Shown here piece by piece: positions 19,429 to 27,829 of a stretch of 64,000 nt of DNA. Below the pieces are notes generated by a model, which searched no databases, was not told where the DNA came from, and saw only the letters and a program-made list of their open reading frames with translations. Positions within the stretch are counted from its first letter, which is position 1, and each line of letters begins with the position of its first letter. Source of the DNA: Akkermansia muciniphila. Its GTDB lineage: Bacteria > Verrucomicrobiota > Verrucomicrobiia > Verrucomicrobiales > Verrucomicrobiaceae. The position numbers and the translations under genes are program-made. The DNA is taken from positions 1-64,000 of the forward strand of contig CAMCWM010000005.1 of NCBI GenBank assembly GCA_945882215.1, read 5' to 3'.

Positions 19429-19635
19429 ATGGAAACGCTTATCAGCATGTTCTCCGCACTGATTGATTTTTTCTACAGCGTGATGGCTTTTTTCACCGAA
19501 CTGGTGAAGCCGCTCAAAGGCATCTGGAACGTGGAAACCTTGATTGTGGTCATCATGCTCCTGGTGGCGGTGGCAGGCATTGCCGCCAATGGTCTGTGGA
19601 AGCGGCGCAAGCCCGGGGAGCTGCCTTGGGAGTGA
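19429..19635 (+). CDS. Small two-helix membrane protein of unknown function
   Basis: Predicted 68-residue protein with two hydrophobic segments (about 4-24 and 37-57) and a charged C terminus KRRKPGELPWE. No family is recognised and no clear ribosome site precedes the ATG. It lies between tRNA-His and the convergent RND-type exporter. Called on codon pattern and membrane topology only. Confidence 0.5.
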   Translation: METLISMFSALIDFFYSVMAFFTELVKPLKGIWNVETLIVVIMLLVAVAGIAANGLWKRRKPGELPWE

Positions 19636-19650
19636 CGGCGTCCATGTGAT

Positions 19651-22032
19651 TCAACGTTTCCACCGGAACCAGACCCAAGGGAGGGCAAAAGCGGCCGTGA
19701 TCAGCACTGTGAGCACGCCGATCATCGCGGTCATGCCGAGGGTGATGAGACCGCGATTGCTGCCGGTGGCGAGAGCGCCGAAGGCCAGGCCGGTGCTGAG
19801 GCCGCAATAAGCGAGCGAACGGCCCAGCGCGGCGACGCGTTCCCGCGTCATGCCCGGCTCCCGCAGCGCGTGCATCACATGGATGGTGAAATCGAGGCCG
19901 AGGCCGAGGCACAGCGGCACTGCGCCCACGCTCATGAGATTCCAAGTGAGGCCGAACGCGCTCATGCCGCCGAGCAAAATCCAGCCGCTGGAGGCGAGCA
20001 CGAGGAAGGCAAACCCACGCTCCCGCCAGCCGTGAAACACGAGGAAGAACAGGAGGATGGCGATGACGGCGGTCGGAACGCAGACCCGTAGGATCTCACG
20101 CTTCAGCAGCGGCTCCAACGAGGTGCGCAGGAAGGCCCAGCCTGCGGGATGTGCGCCGGGGATTTTCTCCAGCGCATGCAGCACGGCGGCTTTTTCCACA
20201 TCGCGGCCTGCGGCGAGGCGGAGCGACCCCAGCGCCATCCAGCCGTGTTCCTCGTGCTTGGAGACGATGCCGCCAAGGTTTTCCAGCACGACGGGCTTCG
20301 GCCACAGCGGCAACGTAGGCTTGGTGGTGGTCCATTCGCGCCACTGCTTGAAGACGTTCTGCGTGAGTGCGAACGCCACCTCGGTGAATCCGGCGGCATC
20401 CAGGGCCTGGCGGAGGTCTTCCTCACGTTGGGCGAGAGATTGCAGCGCGGTGAGATTGGCTTTCTGCGCCTCGGCATCAGGCACGAGCGCCAGCGGCAGC
20501 ATGTGGCTTTCGACCTCGTCGGTTTTCAGCACGCCTTGCGCGTTGATGATGCTCTGACGCAGCGCGGTGGCATCGCTTGCGGCGAAGATGAGCGGGATGT
20601 TGCGCCCTGGCTCGGAGTTCGCGTCCATCATGCGTTTTTCGATGTCCTCAAACACATCGAAGGCCTCGCTCTTGTCCGGTCGCAGCACGGCGGAGCCGAA
20701 ATCCATCTTGGGCAGGCCTTGGACGATCAAAACGACCGTCGAGGCGATCAAACCGATGCCGACGAGCCAGCCCATGACGCTTTGCATTTTAAGAGCGATG
20801 TTGGTGGAGCCTTGATGCTCCTCGATCTTTCCCGCTTTCATGCCGAGCGGCAAAAAGCCAAACAGCATGACCGCCGCGCCGATCAACACGCCGAGCGCTG
20901 ACAACACACCGAGTTGCGCGACACCTGGAAGCTGGCTGAGGCCCAGCATGGCGAAGATGCCCGCGATGCTGACCGCTGACCACGCGACCCCGGGCTGCAC
21001 ACGGCGACGGATGCTCGCAAAATCCTCGCTCGGATGCTCACGCGCCACATGCAGGCCCACGACACCGAAGTCTTCGATCAAACCGGTCAGGATGGCCGCG
21101 AAGCCCATCGACATGACATTGAGCGCACCATAGATCACACCCGCGGTGCCGAGCGTGATCAAGTTTGCGCACAGGATCGCCAGCAGCAGCCAGAACAACG
21201 GCTTCACACTGCGATGCAGCAGCCAGAATAAGAAGCCAACAATGAACGTGACCGCGCCAATCGACTGCCGCATGTCCCCTTCCATGCCGGTGGCGATCTC
21301 GGCCTGAAATGCGGGATCGCCGGTGAAGCCGATCTTCACGCCGGTGAGTTCGCCCTGCTGCGGCAGCCAGTGCTCACGCACCTCGCGCTTGATCTGCGTG
21401 AGCCAGGCGTTCGCGGCACGATAATCAGCCAGCGCTTTGCCGGGCGGCGTGACAAACAGCAGGCGCAGCGTGCCGTCGGCGCTGCTGAACTCATCGCTCA
21501 TCATGCTGCTCATGTCCGCGCCGCCGCTGAGGAGCTGCATGGCTCCGCGTGCGAGTCCCAGCGGATCGTAACCGCTCATGGTGGCGTTTTGCAGATCGAG
21601 CGAGGTGCCCGCCGTTTCCTTCGCTTTCGTCAGCAGGGCCGAGAGTGACGCCGCATCGAGTGAGGCGGTCAGTTTTGCGATCTCTTGCGGCGGCGCGTTG
21701 AGCCAGAGATAAGCGACGACTTCGGCGATGATCGCGGGATCGGATTGCAGCAGTGATTTGCTGCGCACGCTGGCGCAGAGCTCCGGCTTTGACGCGAGAT
21801 GTTCGGCCAATGCTTCTGCCGTGACTTCGACAAGTGCGGGATCATCGGCCTGAACGGCGATGAGCAGGAGATCGCGCTTCTGCTCGCGCAACAAACGTGT
21901 GCCTTGCAGTCCCGGCAGCTCCTGCGGCAGCAGGCTGAGCGGATCGACATCGAAATCCAGCCGCGACACGCCAAACCAGCCCGCCACGATGACGAGCAGC
22001 ACAAACAGCAAGCGAAGCGGGGCGGGTTTCAC
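19651..22032 (-). CDS. MMPL/RND superfamily exporter (HpnN-like)
   Basis: Large inner membrane transporter of 793 residues with two repeated halves: one helix, a periplasmic domain of about 200 residues, then five helices. The first half has GFAAILTGLIEDFGVVGLHVAREH and the second GLGLDFTIHVMHALRE, the Asp-containing helix-4 motifs of MMPL proteins. It resembles the hopanoid-type HpnN branch, so lipid export is possible but not shown. The start is probably the GTG at 22032, which overlaps the vapC stop (GTGA); the frame is open to 22137 but that part lies inside vapC and has no signal or helix character. Confidence 0.85.
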   Translation of the reverse strand: MKPAPLRLLFVLLVIVAGWFGVSRLDFDVDPLSLLPQELPGLQGTRLLREQKRDLLLIAVQADDPALVEVTAEALAEHLASKPELCASVRSKSLLQSDPAIIAEVVAYLWLNAPPQEIAKLTASLDAASLSALLTKAKETAGTSLDLQNATMSGYDPLGLARGAMQLLSGGADMSSMMSDEFSSADGTLRLLFVTPPGKALADYRAANAWLTQIKREVREHWLPQQGELTGVKIGFTGDPAFQAEIATGMEGDMRQSIGAVTFIVGFLFWLLHRSVKPLFWLLLAILCANLITLGTAGVIYGALNVMSMGFAAILTGLIEDFGVVGLHVAREHPSEDFASIRRRVQPGVAWSAVSIAGIFAMLGLSQLPGVAQLGVLSALGVLIGAAVMLFGFLPLGMKAGKIEEHQGSTNIALKMQSVMGWLVGIGLIASTVVLIVQGLPKMDFGSAVLRPDKSEAFDVFEDIEKRMMDANSEPGRNIPLIFAASDATALRQSIINAQGVLKTDEVESHMLPLALVPDAEAQKANLTALQSLAQREEDLRQALDAAGFTEVAFALTQNVFKQWREWTTTKPTLPLWPKPVVLENLGGIVSKHEEHGWMALGSLRLAAGRDVEKAAVLHALEKIPGAHPAGWAFLRTSLEPLLKREILRVCVPTAVIAILLFFLVFHGWRERGFAFLVLASSGWILLGGMSAFGLTWNLMSVGAVPLCLGLGLDFTIHVMHALREPGMTRERVAALGRSLAYCGLSTGLAFGALATGSNRGLITLGMTAMIGVLTVLITAAFALPWVWFRWKR

Positions 22033-22433
22033 AGTTTGGACCAGTCTTCCACCGGCATTCCGCTGACTCGCTGGAACTCGGATGTATTGTTCGTCACCAG
22101 GATGCCATTTTGTGAACGAGTGGTGGCGGCGATCCACAAATCCGCTTCGCTGATGACTTGGCCCCTCGCTTCGAGATCCACCCGAATGGAGACATAGTGA
22201 TCGGCCGTCTGCTCATCCGGCCACACTACCGTGAAGGGCGCGATGAATGATAGAACGGCCGACTTGTTTTGCGCGGCTCTGGCACTTTTGGCCGCGCCGA
22301 CAAGCAACTCGGCCCGCACTTGAGCAGGAATAAAAACTTCGCTGGCAGGCGTCGCATTGAGCTGTCGCATGACCTCTGCGGATTTTCCACGCAGGCAGAA
22401 CACCACCATGTTTGTGTCGAGAAACCAGGCCAT
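22029..22433 (-). CDS. vapC: VapC family PIN-domain toxin
   Basis: Predicted RNase toxin of a type II toxin-antitoxin pair, 134 residues. PIN acidic residues are visible: Asp6 in FLDTN, Glu42 in RAELLVG, Asp98 in EADLWIAATT, and the late LVTNNTSEF motif with Asn115 and Glu119. It starts 9 bp after vapB. Its TGA overlaps the GTG start of the exporter gene downstream, so toxin and exporter translation may be coupled. Confidence 0.92.
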   Translation of the reverse strand: MAWFLDTNMVVFCLRGKSAEVMRQLNATPASEVFIPAQVRAELLVGAAKSARAAQNKSAVLSFIAPFTVVWPDEQTADHYVSIRVDLEARGQVISEADLWIAATTRSQNGILVTNNTSEFQRVSGMPVEDWSKL

Positions 22434-22442
22434 GCGCGTGAG

Positions 22443-22694
22443 TTATTCCAGGCTCAGGGCTGTCACGGGCCGTGACTCGCCTCTTGCTGGTGCTTCAAAG
22501 GTCAGATCATCGGACACGGAGCCGAACAACTTCAACCAGCCGGCAGGATAGCCGTTTTGTTCGGAAGTTTCCTCGAGCGCCGCTCTGGCAAGCCGTTCCC
22601 TTGCCCAGATGCTCACCGGCTTCTTTTCTCGACGCGCCACATCCTCAAGGCAATGCGCGAGGCCGGGATCGAGCTCAATGGTTAACGTGGACAT
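22443..22694 (-). CDS. vapB: VapB-type antitoxin
   Basis: Predicted antitoxin of 83 residues directly upstream of vapC. The N terminus (TLTIELDPGLAHCLEDVARREKKP, residues about 3-26) looks like a ribbon-helix-helix DNA-binding domain, and the acidic C-terminal part would wrap the toxin. Such antitoxins usually repress their own promoter. Assigned mainly by position and the RHH-like start. Confidence 0.8.
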   Translation of the reverse strand: MSTLTIELDPGLAHCLEDVARREKKPVSIWARERLARAALEETSEQNGYPAGWLKLFGSVSDDLTFEAPARGESRPVTALSLE

Positions 22695-22819
22695 GCTGGC
22701 AATATGGCCGCCATGGGGTGAATTGCCAAGCGCTGAGAATCCAAGCCCTGGCCAGATTGATGCCGGGCCGCCTCATTTTCGGCTGGATCATCTTGCGAAG
22801 ACCCGCCAGCATCGCGGCC

Positions 22820-24313
22820 ATGTTTTTCCTTGCCGCCACCTCGGCCAGTTACTGGCCCTTCGTCGTTCTCGCTGTCAGCGTCGCCTTCATCATCATCGCG
22901 ATCAGCAAGCTGCGCATGCATCCCTTTCTGGCGCTCATCCTGGCGGCGTTGCTGGCCTGCCTGCTGGCGGGGAATGCTTCGTGGGATGTGGTGCAGAAGG
23001 ATGGCAAGGTGAAGACGATGCCCGCCCTGGTGGGCGCGGTGGAGATGGTGTCGAAGGGACTCGGTGACTCGGCGCGTGACATCGCGATCTCCATTGCCCT
23101 CGCGGCGATCATTGGCATGTGCCTGATGGAAAGCGGTGGCGCGGACAAGGTGGTGCGGCGTTTCCTGGCGTTCTTTGGCGAGAAGCGGGCGGGCTGGGCG
23201 CTGCTGTGGAGCACCTTCATTCTGAGCGCGCCGATTTTCTTCGACACGATGTTCATGCTCATGGTGCCGCTGGCGATGGCGCTGCGCATGCGCACGGGGA
23301 AGGATTACACGCTCTACCTGATGGCGATCTGCTGCGGCGGCACGGTGACGCATTCCATGACCGTGCCGCATCCGGGACCGGTGGCGGTGGTGGAGAGCCT
23401 GAAGCTCAATGTGGGCGAGTCGCTGGTGGGCGGACTGGTGATCGGCGCGATCACCTGCTTCTTCGGCTTTCTGTTCAGCAAGTGGCTCAATGCGCGCACC
23501 GATGTGCCACTGCGTGAGTCGGGCGGTGTTTCGTTGCAGGATCTGCAAGGCGTCAGCGCCAAGCCGGAAAACGAGCTGCCGTCGTTCTTCTGGAGCATCA
23601 CGCCGGTGATCCTGCCCATCCTGCTCATCAGCCTGACGACGGTGTTTGAACTGGCGCATGCCGGGGCCGCCAAAGGCGCGGGCTGGGGCCTGACGATGGT
23701 GAACGCGTTCGGTGGCGAGCATGGTTTCAACGGCATCCGCGCCTGGGTGGACTTCATCGGCCACAAGAACATCGCGTTACTCATCGGCGCGGCGATCTCG
23801 GTGGGTGTGCTGGCGAAGCAGCGCCGCTTTGGCCTGAAAAAGATCGAGGATCTGATGGGGCCGCCGCTGGAGACGGCCTGCATGATCATTCTCATCACCA
23901 GTGCCGGCGGTGCGTTTGGCTATGCGCTGCGGGTTGCAGGCGTGGGCGGTGCGGTGGCGGAGCTGGCGAAGAACTACAGCCTGAATCTCATCCTGCTCGG
24001 CTGGGTCGTGGCCGCGGTCGTGCGCGTGGCGCAGGGCTCAGCCACGGTGGCGATGCTCACCGCCGCCTCCATCATGGCGCCCATGGTGGTGGGAGCCGAT
24101 CTCGGCTGTCATCCGCTCTACCTCTTCACGTCCATCGGCTTCGGCGCGATGTTCTGCTCCTGGATGAATGACAGCGGCTTCTGGGTCGTCTCCCGTCTCA
24201 GTGGCATGACGGAGAAGGAAACACTGCGCACCTGGTCGCTTCAGCTCACAGCGGATTCGATCATCGGCCTGCTGGTGACACTCACCTTGAGCAAACTGCT
24301 GCCGATGGTGTAA
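22820..24313 (+). CDS. GntP family permease (gluconate/hydroxy acid transporter)
   Basis: Membrane carrier of 497 residues with about 12-14 helices. Family motifs include FDTMFMLMVPLAMAL, THSMTVPHPGPVAVV and VRVAQGSATVAMLTAAS with SWMNDSGFWVVSRLSGM near the end, typical of GntP/GntT proteins. The start at 22820 places the first helix directly after the initiator; an ATG at 22760 in frame is the alternative. Substrate is probably a sugar acid such as gluconate. A nitroreductase gene follows after 13 bp. Confidence 0.88.
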   Translation: MFFLAATSASYWPFVVLAVSVAFIIIAISKLRMHPFLALILAALLACLLAGNASWDVVQKDGKVKTMPALVGAVEMVSKGLGDSARDIAISIALAAIIGMCLMESGGADKVVRRFLAFFGEKRAGWALLWSTFILSAPIFFDTMFMLMVPLAMALRMRTGKDYTLYLMAICCGGTVTHSMTVPHPGPVAVVESLKLNVGESLVGGLVIGAITCFFGFLFSKWLNARTDVPLRESGGVSLQDLQGVSAKPENELPSFFWSITPVILPILLISLTTVFELAHAGAAKGAGWGLTMVNAFGGEHGFNGIRAWVDFIGHKNIALLIGAAISVGVLAKQRRFGLKKIEDLMGPPLETACMIILITSAGGAFGYALRVAGVGGAVAELAKNYSLNLILLGWVVAAVVRVAQGSATVAMLTAASIMAPMVVGADLGCHPLYLFTSIGFGAMFCSWMNDSGFWVVSRLSGMTEKETLRTWSLQLTADSIIGLLVTLTLSKLLPMV

Positions 24314-24326
24314 GGGTCACGCGTTC

Positions 24327-24929
24327 ATGTCTGACATCGCCACGCATTCTCAACTCAGCGCACTCATCCGTCACCGGCGTTCGATCAAACCGGTCGATAT
24401 GGATGCAACGCGGACGGTGGAGCGTGCGTTGCTCACGCAGGTGCTGGAGGATGCGACGTGGGCACCGACGCATGGATTGACGGAGCCGTGGAAGTTTGTG
24501 ATGCATCAAGGCGCGGCGAGACAGCGGCTCGCCGAGGCGATGCAGCAGATTTATCGTGAGACGACGCCGGCGAATGAGTTCCGCGAGGATAAGATGAAGA
24601 AGATGGGTGAGAACCCGTTGCTCGCGGCCGTGGTGATCGCGTGTGTGATGGAACGACGCGGCGGAGCAAAGATTCCGGAGGTCGAGGAGATCGAAGCGGT
24701 GGCCTGTGCGTTGCAGAACTTGATGCTATCGGCCACGGCGGCCGGTTTGGGCTGCTACTGGTCAACGCCGCCGTTGCTGGGCACGAAACAGTTCGCGGAG
24801 TGGCTGCAAATCGGTGCGGAGGATCGCTGCGTGGGTTTGATCTATCTCGGCTGGCCGCGTGCGGGACTGAACTGGCCGCGCAGTGTGCGGCAGCCGGTCG
24901 AATCTAAAACGAGGTGGTGTGATGAGTGA
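24327..24929 (+). CDS. Nitroreductase family protein (YdjA-like)
   Basis: FMN-dependent oxidoreductase of 200 residues. The N-terminal RHRRSIKPVD and WAPTHGLTEPWKFVM carry the FMN-phosphate contacts of short nitroreductases such as YdjA, and AAGLGCYWSTPP and YLGWP complete the fold. Physiological substrate unknown. It follows gntP at 13 bp and overlaps the next gene by 8 bp, so the three are likely co-transcribed. Confidence 0.87.
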   Translation: MSDIATHSQLSALIRHRRSIKPVDMDATRTVERALLTQVLEDATWAPTHGLTEPWKFVMHQGAARQRLAEAMQQIYRETTPANEFREDKMKKMGENPLLAAVVIACVMERRGGAKIPEVEEIEAVACALQNLMLSATAAGLGCYWSTPPLLGTKQFAEWLQIGAEDRCVGLIYLGWPRAGLNWPRSVRQPVESKTRWCDE

Positions 24930-25470
24930 GTGGTTCACCAGCGCCTGGAATGCGACGGCGCAGTTTTTCACGGCGATGCCGTGGGACATGTTGGGCGTGT
25001 GGTCGTTGACGATTTGTCTGCTGATCGTGGGCATCATCGGCTCGGTGGTGCCGTTTTTGCCGGGGCCGTTTTTGATCTTCATCGCCGGCATCGTTCACAC
25101 CTTGCTGCGGCCTGAATCCGCGCTGAGCGCCTGGGGCTTTGTGCTTTTGTCGCTCGGCTTGGTGTTGTCTTATGTGATTGATTTTGTCAGCGGGGCGATG
25201 GGCGCACGTTGGTTTGGCGCGAGCCGCTGGGGCATCGCGGGGGTGTTCATCGGCGGCATCGTGGGGATGTTCTTTGTGCCGTTCGGTTTGATCCTGGGTC
25301 CGCTGATCGGTGGTGTGGCGTTTGAGCTGATCTTTGCGAAGAAACGGCTGCAACCAGCGGCCAAATCGGCGTGGGGATCGCTGCTGGGCACAGGCGTGGG
25401 CTTGGTGCTGCGCTTGATCGTCGCCCTGGGAATGGTGGCGACGTTTTTCCTTGATGCGTTGGTGTGGTGA
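24922..25470 (+). CDS. DUF456 family membrane protein
   Basis: Membrane protein of 182 residues with about five helices in the Gly-rich glycine-zipper pattern of DUF456 (VGIIGSVVPFLPGPFLIFIAG and the region GGIVGMFFVPFGLILGPLIGG). The ATG at 24922 lies inside the end of the nitroreductase gene. Function unknown. Downstream is a palindromic repeat element, then a convergent gene. Confidence 0.85.
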   Translation: MSEWFTSAWNATAQFFTAMPWDMLGVWSLTICLLIVGIIGSVVPFLPGPFLIFIAGIVHTLLRPESALSAWGFVLLSLGLVLSYVIDFVSGAMGARWFGASRWGIAGVFIGGIVGMFFVPFGLILGPLIGGVAFELIFAKKRLQPAAKSAWGSLLGTGVGLVLRLIVALGMVATFFLDALVW

Positions 25471-25473
25471 GTG

Positions 25474-25607
25474 GGAGCGCGAGTATTTTACTCGCCTGAC
25501 TTTCCTTCTGCGTGGAAGGCAGACAAAGGACGGCGTGGATGTGGTGTGGCGGATCGAAAGCGCCGGGAGGGACAAGTGGCGAGTAGGCTTCGCCATACTC
25601 GCGCTCC
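25474..25607. repeat. 134-bp palindromic interspersed element between convergent genes
   Basis: The ends form a perfect 13-bp inverted repeat, GGAGCGCGAGTAT at 25474-25486 and its complement at 25595-25607. An inner pair TACTCGCC (25489-25496) and GGCGAGTA (25578-25585) is also perfect, and a small hairpin CCTTC/GAAGG lies inside at 25503-25518. No ORF or transposase. It looks like a non-autonomous REP/MITE-like element and may also separate the convergent transcripts. Confidence 0.75.
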
Positions 25608-25614
25608 ATAGAAC

Positions 25615-25986
25615 TCAGGCCTTCCCCGCCAGCAGCATGCGCAGGCCGAAGATGACAAGCACGGTGCCGAAGATGCGCGTGAGCGTTTCGTTGCTCATCG
25701 TCTTGAGCCAGCCAGCGCCAAAGTAAGCGAAGATGGAGGCGGAGATCGCGGTGATGGCGGCGACTTTCCAATCGACGAAACCCGAACGTGCATTCTGTGT
25801 CGTCGCCATCAATGCGGTGGGGATGATGATGGCCAGCGAGGTCGCGACAGCGGTCTTCTGCGGCAGTTTGAGGAAGAACACGAACGCAGGCACCATCACG
25901 ACACCGCCGCCGACTCCGCACAGTGCAGCGATGACGCCGCTGACAACGCCGATGGCGAGACAGGTGAGAATGGTGGAGGTGGACAT
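25615..25986 (-). CDS. TauE/SafE-like sulfite exporter family protein, half length
   Basis: Membrane protein of 123 residues with the family's N-terminal motif (GVVSGVIAALCGVGGGVVMVP) and three to four helices. Typical TauE/SafE proteins have about 250 residues in two repeats; here only one repeat is present, with a tidy start and stop, so it may act as a dimer or be a remnant. The start lies 3 bp after the holA stop. Confidence 0.75.
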   Translation of the reverse strand: MSTSTILTCLAIGVVSGVIAALCGVGGGVVMVPAFVFFLKLPQKTAVATSLAIIIPTALMATTQNARSGFVDWKVAAITAISASIFAYFGAGWLKTMSNETLTRIFGTVLVIFGLRMLLAGKA

Positions 25987-25989
25987 GAA

Positions 25990-27114
25990 TCAACGGGATT
26001 GTCTGGCGAGCATGCCGACGAGCAGACGCTCCAGCACAAGCTTGGGATCGAGCGAGGAAGTGACGAGCTTGGTGTTCGCGGTGAGGCAGGCTTTGAAGGC
26101 AGCGTGCAGTTCTTCGAGCGAGAAGTTCCCGGTTTCGGGAATGGCGAGGAACATTGGATAGGCGTTGAAGCCGGTGCCGTCTTTCTTGCGTGGCAGATGC
26201 GAGGTGGCCGATGAAGGCAGGCCTTCGAGCGAGGTGCAGAAGCCGGTGTAGTTGAACTTGTTCAGCTTGTAGCGTGAGCCCAGGTCTTTGATGAGCAGCA
26301 GGCTGCGCACGCGCGGCACGATGGCGGCGAGCAGCAGCCCGATGGCGTTTTGCCCCTGATACATGAGCGTGCCGAGCAGTTCGAGCGCACGCGGCAGATC
26401 GCGTTTGCCGATGGCGTTGCCGAGATCCCAAAGCACACCGGCGCGACTCATGGACACCATGTTCTGCACTGTTTTGAGTCCGGCGCGACGGCGTTCGCCG
26501 AGATAGAGGTCGATCTTTTCGAGTTCGTTCTCCATCTGCCGTGTGTCATCGCCTGCCATCTGCACGAGGAGTTCGAGCGCGCCACTTTCAAAGGTGATGC
26601 CGAGTTCTTTGGCTTTGCGTGAGGCGACGGCTAGCACGGGTCCTTCCCAACCTGCTCTCGAAGTGTCGGGTTTGTCGAAGACTTCCAAGTTGGCGATCTT
26701 GGAGATGCGTTTGTAAGCGCTGCGACGTTTGTCGATCCCGGTGGCGCTGATGACGAAACGCACGTCGCTGCCGAGACCGGATTCAACGATGTCCAAGATG
26801 CGCTCGAAACCGTTCACCGCATCCTGGCCACGGCCAGGGCCGGAGTCCGCGAGGAAGTTGGCGTTCTTGAGCCACACCACTTTCGTGCCGCCGAAGAACG
26901 GCAGCATTTGCAGCGCCATGCAGACATTGGAGCAGATGGTGCCGGCGTGCTCAGAGTTGTCGGCAGTGCCATCGATGATGTCATTGCTGAAGTCGCCCGC
27001 GTCCGGCGGTGTGAGGCTGCGCACGAGCAAAAGCGCGGCCTCTTTCACGCGTGCCTCATCCGTACCCATGAGTACGTTCACCTGGCTGGCGGTGGGTTTT
27101 TTCGGCGGCGGCAT
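25990..27114 (-). CDS. holA: DNA polymerase III delta subunit
   Basis: Clamp-loader subunit that opens the beta clamp, 374 residues, close to the family length. The N-terminal region fits the HolA domain (NVLMGTDEARVKEAA, GGTKVVWLKNANFL) and the middle has FESGALELLVQMAGDDTRQMENELEKI, the typical HolA helix, followed by the collar domain. A TauE-like gene follows with 3 bp spacing. The divergent neighbour is a small exported protein. Confidence 0.9.
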   Translation of the reverse strand: MPPPKKPTASQVNVLMGTDEARVKEAALLLVRSLTPPDAGDFSNDIIDGTADNSEHAGTICSNVCMALQMLPFFGGTKVVWLKNANFLADSGPGRGQDAVNGFERILDIVESGLGSDVRFVISATGIDKRRSAYKRISKIANLEVFDKPDTSRAGWEGPVLAVASRKAKELGITFESGALELLVQMAGDDTRQMENELEKIDLYLGERRRAGLKTVQNMVSMSRAGVLWDLGNAIGKRDLPRALELLGTLMYQGQNAIGLLLAAIVPRVRSLLLIKDLGSRYKLNKFNYTGFCTSLEGLPSSATSHLPRKKDGTGFNAYPMFLAIPETGNFSLEELHAAFKACLTANTKLVTSSLDPKLVLERLLVGMLARQSR

Positions 27115-27169
27115 GTGTCACCGATGGAGCAGGATGCGGGCGGCATCAAGCCTCGTGGCACGCGCGATC

Positions 27170-27198
27170 TTGACATGCGTCAGGCGATCTGATGAAAT
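27170..27198 (+). promoter_or_regulatory. Candidate promoter for the exported STN-like protein gene
   Basis: A perfect TTGACA (27170-27175) is followed after 17 bp by TGAAAT (27193-27198, four of six matches). It lies 22 bp before the ATG at 27221, leaving a short leader. Confidence 0.35.
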
Positions 27199-27220
27199 CG
27201 CTTCAAATCCAAACCATCCT

Positions 27221-27802
27221 ATGAAAACACACACGATTGGGACGAAGGTTACTGTTTCTGCGGCCGCACTCGTTGCGGCCTTCTTTTTGGTCACGGCTCC
27301 GGCGCACTCGGAAGATCTGAACGCGGTGTATCAGCAGGGGCGCGCGGCCTTTTATCAAGGCGACTTCGCCAAAGCGCAGCAGCTTTTGACGCGGGTCGCG
27401 GCAGCGAACCCGAAGCACCCGGACACCGTCCGCATGCTGGCCTACATCCAAGCCAACCATCGAAAGGTGGACACCACGCTCAAAGATCAATACGCCACTG
27501 TGATCCTGCCCAAGGTGGAGATGGCGGATGTGACGCTGGCCGAGGCGATCGAGGGTTTGCGGGCGCTCACGAAGAATGCCAGCAACGGCAAGGTGGTGCC
27601 GAATGTGATCGTCAAAGGCGAGGAATTGGGGCAGCGGAAGCTTTCCCTCTCGCTGGCGAACATCCCGCTGTCTGAGGCATTGAGTTATGTGACTCAGCTC
27701 ACCAGTTCCAAGGCCACCTACGACAAGCATGCGGTCATTTTGACCACCATGGCAGACACCGTGACCTCGACTGCTGAAACGACTGCAAAGCCCTCGAAAT
27801 GA
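27221..27802 (+). CDS. Exported protein with TPR-like segment and secretin-type N (STN-like) domain
   Basis: Predicted periplasmic protein of 193 residues. A signal peptide ends at PAHSE (about residue 31). A tetratricopeptide-like helix pair follows (AFYQGDFAKAQQLLTRVAAANPKHPDTVRML). The C-terminal half, VILPKVEMADVTLAEAIEGL to LANIPLSEALSYVTQL, is the small domain found at the N terminus of verrucomicrobial secretin-like proteins. The same module recurs inside the giant protein at 45085-53400 (about residues 1089-1180). No secretin barrel is present, so it may be an accessory or adaptor. Confidence 0.8.
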   Translation: MKTHTIGTKVTVSAAALVAAFFLVTAPAHSEDLNAVYQQGRAAFYQGDFAKAQQLLTRVAAANPKHPDTVRMLAYIQANHRKVDTTLKDQYATVILPKVEMADVTLAEAIEGLRALTKNASNGKVVPNVIVKGEELGQRKLSLSLANIPLSEALSYVTQLTSSKATYDKHAVILTTMADTVTSTAETTAKPSK

Positions 27803-27829
27803 AAGACTTGGATCGGTATTTGGCCTCGG

